Shown here one piece after another: positions 16,974-24,651 of a stretch of DNA of 64,000 nucleotides. Position 1 is the first letter of the stretch. Every line of letters begins with the position of its first letter. This DNA comes from Tenacibaculum agarivorans (GTDB lineage: Bacteria; Bacteroidota; Bacteroidia; Flavobacteriales; Flavobacteriaceae). The translations under genes and the position numbers were made by a program. The notes below the pieces were generated by a model. The model worked only from the letters and a program-made list of their open reading frames with translations, was not told where the DNA came from and ran no database searches. The stretch is taken from the NCBI RefSeq assembly GCF_001936575.1, contig NZ_MSMP01000018.1:1-64000 (forward strand), in the 5' to 3' direction.

Positions 16974-17546
16974 TTACAAGGAAGCAATTGCTTTTCTAAT
17001 TCTACTTAGAGAAAAAGGTGTGATTCCAAGAAAAGAGGCTATGTAGTTTAATGGTGCTTTCTGAGCAACATTAGGGTAAGTATTCAGAAATTTTAAGTAT
17101 GCAGTTTTAGCATCAGTATTTAATAATCCTCTTTGAAAGTTTGTTTTTTTAATCAGTACTTCATTGAGAATTTTTTGAAATGAATTTTCCCAGTTTTTAA
17201 TATCCCTACAAAATAATTCCCAAGATTGTCTAGATATAACGATAATCTCACAATCGGTAATTGCTTGTAAACTACCAGAACTAGGCATGTATTCAAAAAA
17301 ACTTGTCGCACTCCCAACAAATTCTTTTTCGATCATAAAATGAGCAGTTATCTCTTTTCCATTAGAATCATAGAAAAAATACCTGAAGATTCCAGATAAG
17401 ATAAATCCAATTTCATTACTTCTATTTCCACTTTCTAAAAAGTATTCTTTAGCATTGAATTTACGAAAAGTAATATTTTTATTGATTAAATCTTTTTCCT
17501 CCTTTGTTAAAGTTTGATACGTTCCTATGAATTCAGTTAATGTCAT
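16974..17546 (-). CDS. Crp/Fnr-family transcriptional regulator
   Basis: 190 residues. The N-terminal cNMP-binding barrel is seen in FLESGNRSNEIGFILSGIFRYFF and EITAHFMIEKEFVGSATSF. The C-terminal winged helix includes FLGITPFSLSRIRKAI. The RxS phosphate-binding signature of true cAMP receptors is absent, and no Cys cluster of Fnr is present, so the effector is unknown. Many Bacteroidetes proteins of this size and type exist. Upstream and downstream sequence contains a dyad that could be its own site. Confidence 0.85.
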   Translation of the reverse strand: MTLTEFIGTYQTLTKEEKDLINKNITFRKFNAKEYFLESGNRSNEIGFILSGIFRYFFYDSNGKEITAHFMIEKEFVGSATSFFEYMPSSGSLQAITDCEIIVISRQSWELFCRDIKNWENSFQKILNEVLIKKTNFQRGLLNTDAKTAYLKFLNTYPNVAQKAPLNYIASFLGITPFSLSRIRKAIASL

Positions 17547-17756
17547 TTTAGGTTGGTACTAATGATTTATTGTTATTTGAAAAATTATTTTAAATCTAAT
17601 ACGGACATTTCTTTATGTATTGTAAATATATTACTTTAATCCTTGCATGAATATTTTCTTTCATTTTTACTTGAATTATTATTTCAATCATTAAAACTAT
17701 GAGTAGAGAAAAATAAGTTTGAAATAATTTAAAATTTAGATTATTCTATTTTTTAC

Positions 17757-17795
17757 AAAAAACACCAAGAGGAATCTTATCCTCCTTGGTGTTTT
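17757..17795 (-). terminator. Terminator after the GH16 gene
   Basis: AAAACACCAAGAGGA pairs with TCCTCCTTGGTGTTTT, leaving one bulge, around ATCTTA. It lies 20-60 bp after the GH16 stop codon with a T-run on the reverse strand. Confidence 0.7.
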
Positions 17796-17817
17796 ATCAT
17801 TAATTCTAATAATTACT

Positions 17818-20004
17818 TTATTTGGTATTGATAATCACTTGCTGTGATATTTTTTGATCTTTCGTTGAAATAAAATATACTCCAGATTCTACAGAATTTA
17901 AATCTAATACAGCTTTTCCATTTTGAACTTGAACCGTAATTTCTTTTACGGTTGCGCCTAAAAGATTAGTAATCCAGAATACTTGTTCTTTACCATCTAA
18001 TCCTGATATTGTGAATATTCCATTTGAAGGATTAGGATATAATGAGATTTTTTGTTGTTTAAGTGTCTCTTTTGGTGTTTCTATTTCTCTAAAAGTAGTA
18101 CCGGTATTTACATCTTTGAATATCCACTGTGTATAATTACCAGACCAATTAGTGGGACGTTGTACTAAATTACTTGGAAGAGTATTTACAGCAGGACGAA
18201 AATACATTCCAGTTTGTCTATTTTTCAAATAAAAATAACCATCAGAAGTAGGTACTTTTTTCCATTGAGTATAATTTCCTTTGTATGTACTAGGAACTTG
18301 TTGAATCATACTTCCATTTGAGGTATTGAATGGACGGAAAAACAAGCTAGTTTCTACATTTTTTAGGAAGAAATATCCATTTCCAGCATCAATCATTTCC
18401 CATTTTGCAGTATTTGAAGTTTCAGTTGCGTTTGCCATTTGTAAACTAGCAAAAAGAGCAGTGCCATTTGAACTTATTTTACCACCTGTTTGTTTGTTGA
18501 TTATGTAGAAATTATCACTAGCTGTTATTAACGTAGGCGTTATCTCACAACTATCAATATTGGTAGTATAGTTGCCTCCAACAGCTCTAATACTCGTCTT
18601 TAATAAAATAGTAGCATCAGCCTCTGGTGCTTCATTTAAATCTAGTTTTACAGTGGCAGTACCAGATCCAGCGTTTACAGTAGTTACACCATTCTTTTTC
18701 CAAACACCTGATTCCCAAAATTCAATAACAATATCTTGAGTAGCATTAGTTTCATAAGGAATTTGAAATGTATAGCTTGTTTGAGGAGTAATTGAACTTG
18801 GTAAATCTTCACAGCTAACAGTTGAGTTATTTCCTGAACTTGATACAGGTTTATATACTCTTACCCAATCAACTAACATTTTATTTTTTGTAGGATCATT
18901 TAAATCAGCAGATGAAGGTGTAGCATTTAATAACCAACTTTGTGATTCCATATTAATTATGATGTCTAATTCCTTAGTAAATCCTATTGGTTCTATAGTA
19001 ATTCCATTTCCATCAACATCATTATCATCTCCACCTTGAAACCATCCTGGATCAATTACACTAAAACCTTTAGAAGCATTACTAGTTGCTTGAAGTGTAC
19101 TTAAACTATACTCATTAGTGGTAGTATGAATAGTAACATCAGAATATCCATCACTTCTATTCGTTGGGAAATAGTAACCATTAGCATTTTGTGTTACAGC
19201 ATTGTAATATGTGTATTCCCATTTTTCGCCTATTTTGGTAGCCATAGCATTGTAGTACATCACACGTACTAAGTTTCCATCAATATAGTATTCCCAATGC
19301 TTTGGACCTATCCAATTTACTCCCATTCTCATGTAGCGTCTATTACCTCCATTCCAACAGTATTCTCCCCATCCACCAGCTTGAGTAATTTCATCAATTG
19401 GATACCAGCTATTCCAATCTCTTGGTTGATAATCTGTAAAAGGTTGTCTAACAAATGAATGGTGGCTAATGTGTGTATAGTTTTTAAAAAAATCTACACC
19501 ACCATAGTTTTCAATAATGTCAATTTCTTCTGTATCATCAGGACTTAATAGCCAAAAACATGAAGCTAATGAAATATTTGCTACACTAATTGAAGATTCT
19601 ACATATACAGGATAAGTAACCTTATTGTTAGATGTTACACACCCTGAAGCAACACCGTAAGTTCCACCCTTAGCAGTTTCGGGTGTCTGACCTACTGTAA
19701 TAACTAGGTTATTACCATCTACAGATACATTAGAAGTATCCCAGTAAGTATATCCAGGACCATCCCATTGATTATGATAAAAATTATACCACTGATTTTT
19801 AGAACCAAAATTTGATCGATTAGCGTATTCTCCAGCTGTAAATGAGTTAGAATAATTAAAATCATCAGACATCGATTCAACTAATTCCCATGAGTTACCA
19901 GAACCCGCATTGGCAGATATTGGTATATTATCCCAATCATTTTGTGCTGTTATGTTTATACTAAAGTATAAAGTAAATAAGATAAATAATTTAAAGTTTT
20001 TCAT
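17818..20004 (-). CDS. Secreted GH16 beta-agarase/porphyranase-like enzyme with T9SS tail
   Basis: 728 residues: signal peptide to about residue 21, GH16 catalytic domain about 35-395, a beta-sandwich linker about 400-495, a trefoil or fascin-like carbohydrate-binding region about 500-645, and a type IX secretion sorting domain (LYPNPSNGIFTISGLDG) at the C-terminus. The GH16 active site is E160-I-D162-I-I-E165, with E160 nucleophile and E165 acid/base. GWGEYCWNGGNRRYMRMG and the wide Trp/Tyr-rich cleft resemble red-algal galactan hydrolases. Agarase versus porphyranase cannot be decided here. No SusC/SusD pair or sulfatase lies nearby, so it is an orphan rather than part of a polysaccharide utilisation locus. 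Confidence 0.9.
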   Translation of the reverse strand: MKNFKLFILFTLYFSINITAQNDWDNIPISANAGSGNSWELVESMSDDFNYSNSFTAGEYANRSNFGSKNQWYNFYHNQWDGPGYTYWDTSNVSVDGNNLVITVGQTPETAKGGTYGVASGCVTSNNKVTYPVYVESSISVANISLASCFWLLSPDDTEEIDIIENYGGVDFFKNYTHISHHSFVRQPFTDYQPRDWNSWYPIDEITQAGGWGEYCWNGGNRRYMRMGVNWIGPKHWEYYIDGNLVRVMYYNAMATKIGEKWEYTYYNAVTQNANGYYFPTNRSDGYSDVTIHTTTNEYSLSTLQATSNASKGFSVIDPGWFQGGDDNDVDGNGITIEPIGFTKELDIIINMESQSWLLNATPSSADLNDPTKNKMLVDWVRVYKPVSSSGNNSTVSCEDLPSSITPQTSYTFQIPYETNATQDIVIEFWESGVWKKNGVTTVNAGSGTATVKLDLNEAPEADATILLKTSIRAVGGNYTTNIDSCEITPTLITASDNFYIINKQTGGKISSNGTALFASLQMANATETSNTAKWEMIDAGNGYFFLKNVETSLFFRPFNTSNGSMIQQVPSTYKGNYTQWKKVPTSDGYFYLKNRQTGMYFRPAVNTLPSNLVQRPTNWSGNYTQWIFKDVNTGTTFREIETPKETLKQQKISLYPNPSNGIFTISGLDGKEQVFWITNLLGATVKEITVQVQNGKAVLDLNSVESGVYFISTKDQKISQQVIINTK

Positions 20005-20139
20005 AATAAAAATTGTTTTTAATTAGGAGATATAGTAGGATTTGTTTTTTTTAGAATAGTTTCACTGTAAGTTGTGAATCCCTAAAAAAAGAAATTAATT
20101 TTTTTGAAAAGAAAGAAAAATCCTCTTTTACACTATTTT

Positions 20140-20307
20140 TTACTTGGATAAAATGAATTGATGTTCAGTACGTATCAAATCGGATAGAATATGAGTAGCC
20201 AAAAAACAACGTGTTAACTTTTTTTTGAATACTTTTAGTAGAGGTAATGTGAGTGTTGCTAATAATAAAGCAACACAAAGTAACAAGGTTAATTTGTTTG
20301 AAATCAT
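20140..20307 (-). CDS. Possible 55-residue membrane peptide
   Basis: An ATG at 20307 opens a 55-codon frame ending at TAA 20140. MISNKLTLLLCVALLLATLTLPLL is a plausible signal anchor, followed by KVFKKKLTRC, so the product would be a single-pass membrane peptide with a basic cytoplasmic side. It lies alone in the 550-bp gap between the GH16 gene and the 3-hydroxyanthranilate dioxygenase gene. No homology is known to me; the hydrophobic start is the only support. The rest of the gap shows nothing beyond AT-rich promoter-like sequence. Confidence 0.3.
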   Translation of the reverse strand: MISNKLTLLLCVALLLATLTLPLLKVFKKKLTRCFLATHILSDLIRTEHQFILSK

Positions 20308-20555
20308 TTTAGGGTTTTTAGATTGTTAATTTGATTTATTTAACGAAGATTAATCCTATTTGTTCTACAAGATTATTTTGAAAACTATACAAAGTGTGTT
20401 TTAAAGTTTTGTTTTTTAGTTGCTTATGATTTTTGTGTCTAGTTTAAGTCAACTTTTTTTATAAAAAAAATAAGAAGAAACAGTTTAAGGAGAATTGTTT
20501 TTTACCTGATTCTTTTTCTTTAATTTTAGAGTCTAACACATGAATTGAAAACCTT

Positions 20556-21083
20556 ATGAATTTAGTACAGCCTCTAAATTTTAAAAAATGGATAGACGAA
20601 CATCGTCACTTATTAAAACCACCAGTGGGGAATAAGCAAGTTTGGGATAATGGAGAATATATTGTTATGGTAGTTGGTGGTCCGAATAGTAGAAAAGATT
20701 ATCACTATAACGAAACTCCTGAATTCTTTTATCAGGTTGAAGGAGATATGGTACTTAAAATTATAGATGATAAAGGAGAAATGGTAGATGTTGAAATTAA
20801 CGAAGGAGATATATACCTATTACCAGCAAAAGTACCTCATTCACCACAACGTAAAGAAAATACAGTTGGTTTAGTGATAGAATATCCTCGTTCTGAAGGC
20901 ATGCTAGATGCTTTAGAGTGGTATTGCGAAAATTGTGGGACACCTTTATATAGAGAAGAATTTGCATTAGATAATATTGAAACAGATATGCCTAAAATAT
21001 TTGATAAGTATTATTCAGATAAAGAAAAATGTACCTGTACTAATTGTGGAACTGTAATGGAACCACCTAAAAAGATTAGCTAA
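20556..21083 (+). CDS. nbaC: 3-hydroxyanthranilate 3,4-dioxygenase
   Basis: 175 residues of a cupin that opens the ring of 3-hydroxyanthranilate to 2-amino-3-carboxymuconate 6-semialdehyde. Iron ligands are H50 and E56 (HYNETPE) and H95 (AKVPHSP). The C-terminus has two CxxC pairs (C124/C127 and C161/C164) that bind a second, rubredoxin-like iron, as in the bacterial homodimeric enzyme. Length agrees with the bacterial family. It is followed 44 bp later by the decarboxylase for its product. It is separated from kynU and kmo by about 16 kb, of which about 7 kb is unrelated genes. Confidence 0.95.
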   Translation: MNLVQPLNFKKWIDEHRHLLKPPVGNKQVWDNGEYIVMVVGGPNSRKDYHYNETPEFFYQVEGDMVLKIIDDKGEMVDVEINEGDIYLLPAKVPHSPQRKENTVGLVIEYPRSEGMLDALEWYCENCGTPLYREEFALDNIETDMPKIFDKYYSDKEKCTCTNCGTVMEPPKKIS

Positions 21084-21127
21084 TTCTAAAAACTATTGAA
21101 AAACTATCAAAACTTTAAAACAAATCG

Positions 21128-22216
21128 ATGTTAGCTAAACGAAAACTAAGAATAAACGGACATTCCCATTTACTTCCTTATCCAGAAGAAATACCACAAT
21201 TTATGAAAGATAAAGGTATTTTTTGGGTGGATAAAGACAAAAAATTCATGCTTCAAAAAAATTGGAAAAGACCTGTAACAGATTCAAGTTTCTTTTTGAA
21301 TGAAAAGCTGGCATGGATGGAGCATTTTAAAATAGATCATGCTGTAGTTTTGAATTTATCGCAACTCTATGGAAATGGATTACGATTGGAAGAAATGAAG
21401 CAAGCATTGCGTTTTCAAAACGATTTTAATGCGCGTATTCAACAAGATCATCCTAGTAAATTTACATGTGGATTTGTAGTACATCCTGGTTTTGTTAGAG
21501 GAGCGTGCTGGGAAATAGAGAGATGTGTTGAGCAATTAGGAATGAATTTGTTGTGTTTACCAACGCATTATATGGATACTATTGGGACGTGGCGCTGTAT
21601 TTTTGATGAAGAAAATGAGCCTATTTTTGAGTTGGCAGATAAATATAACTTAGCAGTAGAGGTTCATCCTTATGATGGTGAAAAATTTATCAAATTAGAA
21701 AATACTAGTTGGCGCTTTCATCTCATTTGGATGTTGGCACAATGTGCAGATGCCTATCATTTTTTAACCTTAAATGGCTATTATGAAAAGTACCCTAATA
21801 TGAGAATTTGTTTTGCTCATGGAGGGCAATTAGCACAGATGAATTTAGGGAGACGTATCCAAGGTTTTGATGGTAGACCAGATTTATTTGAAGGGAAACA
21901 GCATCCTCGTAAAGCAGTAGGACATAAAAATATTTTCTTTGATACTTTAGTACATGATACAGGGTCTTTAGATCTACTGATTAAAAATCAAGGAGTAGAG
22001 CAAGTGCTAATAGGTTTAGATGATCCTTATCCATTAGGAGAAATGGAAAGTGATAAACAGTCATCTTATCCTGGTAAAATTCTAGATTTGGCTATAGACA
22101 GAGAGATTATTTCAGAAGAAGAAAGAGATCAAATGTGGCAATGTAATGTATTACAATGGCTGTTTGGAAACGATGAAGAAAAAAAGAAAGACTTAGTCAC
22201 TAAAATATTGGCATAA
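21128..22216 (+). CDS. nbaD: 2-amino-3-carboxymuconate-6-semialdehyde decarboxylase (ACMSD)
   Basis: 362 residues of the amidohydrolase fold. Metal ligands: H12-S-H14 in INGHSHLLP, the His in LAVEVHPYDGE, the catalytic His in CFAHGGQLAQMNLGRR, and the Asp in LIGLDDPYPLGEME near the C-terminus. These match ACMSD, which decarboxylates the dioxygenase product to 2-aminomuconate 6-semialdehyde and so diverts carbon away from quinolinate/NAD. Pairing with the dioxygenase gene just upstream and with the aldehyde dehydrogenase at 10384 makes the assignment firm. Confidence 0.93.
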   Translation: MLAKRKLRINGHSHLLPYPEEIPQFMKDKGIFWVDKDKKFMLQKNWKRPVTDSSFFLNEKLAWMEHFKIDHAVVLNLSQLYGNGLRLEEMKQALRFQNDFNARIQQDHPSKFTCGFVVHPGFVRGACWEIERCVEQLGMNLLCLPTHYMDTIGTWRCIFDEENEPIFELADKYNLAVEVHPYDGEKFIKLENTSWRFHLIWMLAQCADAYHFLTLNGYYEKYPNMRICFAHGGQLAQMNLGRRIQGFDGRPDLFEGKQHPRKAVGHKNIFFDTLVHDTGSLDLLIKNQGVEQVLIGLDDPYPLGEMESDKQSSYPGKILDLAIDREIISEEERDQMWQCNVLQWLFGNDEEKKKDLVTKILA

Positions 22217-22220
22217 AAAA

Positions 22221-22248
22221 AACCTCAGAAATTTCTGAGGTTTTTTTT
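22221..22248. terminator. Bidirectional intrinsic terminator
   Basis: AACCTCAGAAA pairs perfectly with TTTCTGAGGTT and is flanked by A-run and T-run. It lies between the convergent ACMSD (+) and YceI (-) genes and can serve both. Confidence 0.85.
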
Positions 22249-22268
22249 ATGTTTTTGATATGGACTTT

Positions 22269-22907
22269 TTATTTAAAAGTAGACTGTACGTTAATCGCCA
22301 CTTCACTCCATGTTTTAGAAACACCATCGGCACCTTTATGTAAATCTTTACATACTTCATTTAAAGAAGCGATAGCACTCTTAGCATTCCATTTATCTAT
22401 ATCCATAGTAGTAGACATAGAAAATACTTTATCTTGTATAGTATAAGTAAACGGTAACTTCTCTGTAACACTATTCATAGTAAATTCTGCTACACCAGTA
22501 CTATCATTTTCAATAGTTAATTTACCTGTTAAATCTACAGTGTTTTCCATAACACCAAAGAAGAATTTTCTAATTTTTAAATTTCTTCCATTATCTTTAG
22601 TTTCTAAACTGCTGATTGGAATTTTAAATTCAGCACCATTAATAGCTTCTTTTACAGATTCTCCTTCACCACCACTAGTTACTTCAATTTCTTTAAAAAC
22701 ACCTTTTACAGGTACTTTTTCTGTAGTCTTATAAGCAGTGAAATTAATGCTGTTATTTGAAGTTTTTATTGAATATGGCGCAGTTTTTTCTACAGGTGAT
22801 GTAGTGGTAGTAGTTTCTTTAGTTTCTTCTTTTTTAGCTTCAGATTTACACGATGTAAGTTGAAATGCAATAGCAAAAACACCTACTAAGGTCATAAATT
22901 TGTTCAT
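22269..22907 (-). CDS. YceI-family lipoprotein
   Basis: 212 residues. The N-terminus ends in a lipobox (FQLTSC, Cys 20), then a Thr/Glu/Lys-rich linker, then a YceI lipocalin-like barrel from about residue 43 (APYSIKTSNNSINFTAYKTT) to the end. YceI proteins bind isoprenoid or other long hydrophobic ligands; the exact ligand is not known for this one. KEAINGAEFKIPISSLETKDNGRN is the family's typical central region. It is convergent with ACMSD and separated by 77 bp from the ACBP gene on the same strand. Confidence 0.85.
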   Translation of the reverse strand: MNKFMTLVGVFAIAFQLTSCKSEAKKEETKETTTTTSPVEKTAPYSIKTSNNSINFTAYKTTEKVPVKGVFKEIEVTSGGEGESVKEAINGAEFKIPISSLETKDNGRNLKIRKFFFGVMENTVDLTGKLTIENDSTGVAEFTMNSVTEKLPFTYTIQDKVFSMSTTMDIDKWNAKSAIASLNEVCKDLHKGADGVSKTWSEVAINVQSTFK

Positions 22908-22984
22908 TGTATGTTGTTTTAGATTAGAAATAGTTAAATTACTGTTATTTATGCGGTTTAATTCCTTTTATTGATAATCATACT

Positions 22985-23242
22985 CTATGTTAAAATTGAA
23001 TTAACCAATTTTATGTAATTTTTTTTGGCCTCATTTTCATCCATACCTTTTAACTGTACCCAAGCATTAAATTTAAAAGCATTTTTTAAATTATCATCAA
23101 CTGAAAGTGCAAAGTTATCTCCTTTTGTAGCTTGTTTATAGTATGCATACAAGCGCAATTGCACGTCTGGAGCAAATTTTTGCTTAGTCTTTGTAGCGCG
23201 TAAAAAAGCTTCTTTAAATAGTATGTCTAACTTTGAAACCAT
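22985..23242 (-). CDS. Acyl-CoA-binding protein
   Basis: 85 residues from the ATG at 23242; a longer in-frame start at 23284 would overlap cdsA and add an unlike N-terminus. The four-helix ACBP pattern is clear: LRLYAYYKQATKGDNF (the YxxYKQAT core that contacts CoA), then FKFNAWVQLKGMDENEAKKNYI. ACBPs carry long-chain acyl-CoA esters in the cytoplasm. The gene starts 1 bp after the cdsA stop, so it is coupled to phospholipid synthesis, which fits its ligand. Confidence 0.9.
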   Translation of the reverse strand: MVSKLDILFKEAFLRATKTKQKFAPDVQLRLYAYYKQATKGDNFALSVDDNLKNAFKFNAWVQLKGMDENEAKKNYIKLVNSILT

Positions 23243-23243
23243 C

Positions 23244-24041
23244 CTAGATACAGTAATGTATATACAAATATACGAATGGAGCAAGGAAAAACAAGCTGTC
23301 TAACCGATCTAAAAGGCCTCCATGACCTGGCATAATCTTTCCACTATCTTTTACATTTGCTTGTCTTTTAAACTTACTTTCCACTAAGTCTCCGAAAGTT
23401 CCAAATATAGAAACTAAAGTAGCTATTATGGCCCAATCCAACATGGTAAATAACTTAGAATACTTTCCAATAAGCAAACCAACCATTATAGAAAATAATA
23501 ACCCTCCTATAAAACCTTCAATTGTTTTCTTAGGAGAAATTCGTTCGAAAAGCTTATGTTTTCCATAATTCTTACCAACCAGATATGCAAAACTATCATT
23601 TGTCCAAATAATTAGTATAACATAAATAATTACATTAGGCTCATATATTCCTTTAATGAAAGGAAGGAAAATTAGAAAAAGAAAGGGTAAAAGTATGTAG
23701 CTAAAAGAAGTAAAAAATTTTACTATAGTATTTCTTACGATATAGTTTTTTGAATATAAATCAATAATTAAATATAGGGAATGAAGTATACAAAAAACGA
23801 GAAAGTAGAACAATACATCAGTATCTATAACTTTAAAAAAGAATAGAAATATAGTGCTTATGAGCACAGGAATTAGTAATAAAACGGTTTTTGATTGTAC
23901 AATCCTAGAAAATTCCCAAATACAAATTCCACTAAACACAGTCAATAATCCAACATAACTTTCTTTAGAAAATAGTATTGAAAATATAAAAAGCGCTGCA
24001 TATATGATCGCTGAAATAATTCTAGTAAAAAAATTATTCAT
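23244..24041 (-). CDS. cdsA: Phosphatidate cytidylyltransferase
   Basis: 265 residues, almost wholly hydrophobic with about seven or eight membrane helices. The C-terminal CDP-alcohol signature KDSGKIMPGHGGLLDRLDSL near residue 230 is diagnostic for CdsA, which makes CDP-diacylglycerol from CTP and phosphatidate. The LIIWTNDSFAYLVGKNYGKH segment near 145 is another conserved block. It lies 2 bp after the LUD gene and directly before ACBP, in a housekeeping order common in Flavobacteria (rsfS-ftsH-LUD-cdsA). Confidence 0.95.
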   Translation of the reverse strand: MNNFFTRIISAIIYAALFIFSILFSKESYVGLLTVFSGICIWEFSRIVQSKTVLLLIPVLISTIFLFFFKVIDTDVLFYFLVFCILHSLYLIIDLYSKNYIVRNTIVKFFTSFSYILLPFLFLIFLPFIKGIYEPNVIIYVILIIWTNDSFAYLVGKNYGKHKLFERISPKKTIEGFIGGLLFSIMVGLLIGKYSKLFTMLDWAIIATLVSIFGTFGDLVESKFKRQANVKDSGKIMPGHGGLLDRLDSLFFLAPFVYLYIHYCI

Positions 24042-24043
24042 AA

Positions 24044-24631
24044 TTATAAATCTTCAAACAATAGTAAGTATAAGTTTTTTGAATTACTATTAAATTCTAG
24101 AATATTATCTTTTGAGTTGGAAATAGCATAATTTTTAATAGAACTAATATTACTTGGTATATTTCCTTTGAAGTTCGTTTTTATTCCTGTTAATCCTTCC
24201 CCTATATTTTTTACCAATTGACTTGTAGTAGCATATACTATAAAGTTATCAGTAATTTGTGAGAGTTTTTGAACACCAAGTTGGTTAGATGAAAATAATA
24301 TTTCACCAGTATTAGCAATTAAATGTTCACAAGAAGTAAAAAAAGGGATGTTATTATCAAACTTTTGATGTGCCTTTACATCAACACTAGAAATAAGTTT
24401 TAATAGATCAATATCACTACAAGTAATTTCTTTCCAATTATTTTCAGAAATTATATTTCTCAGGTTAAGAACTACTTCTTCAATTTTAGTACTATATAAA
24501 AACTTTCCTCCTTGATTTATGAAATGATGAACAAAAGAATCGTCTAGTGACAAGTGAACGGGTTGTTTTTTAACCTGTTTATCATTAGACGATTCTTGAT
24601 AGTTCTTAAATAACTTTCGGAAAAAATTCAT
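24044..24631 (-). CDS. LUD-domain (lactate utilisation) protein
   Basis: 195 residues, cytoplasmic. The LUD fold is suggested by the SCEHLIANTGEILFSSNQLG segment near residue 110 and by the QITDNFIVYATTSQLV strand. LUD proteins include LutC, a partner of lactate oxidase, but single LUD genes beside ftsH are widespread in Bacteroidetes with no assigned role. It is 20 bp downstream of ftsH and 2 bp upstream of cdsA. Confidence 0.75.
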   Translation of the reverse strand: MNFFRKLFKNYQESSNDKQVKKQPVHLSLDDSFVHHFINQGGKFLYSTKIEEVVLNLRNIISENNWKEITCSDIDLLKLISSVDVKAHQKFDNNIPFFTSCEHLIANTGEILFSSNQLGVQKLSQITDNFIVYATTSQLVKNIGEGLTGIKTNFKGNIPSNISSIKNYAISNSKDNILEFNSNSKNLYLLLFEDL

Positions 24632-24651
24632 GTAAAAGTTATAAAGTAATT

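Noticed and set aside
22221..22248. The hairpin after ACMSD as another REP copy
   Set aside because: Its arms (AACCTCAGAAA) share only the CCTCA core with the REP palindrome, and it has the T-run and position of an ordinary intrinsic terminator.
22985..23284. Longer 99-residue start for ACBP
   Set aside because: It would overlap the end of cdsA by 41 bp, and the added residues do not belong to the ACBP fold.
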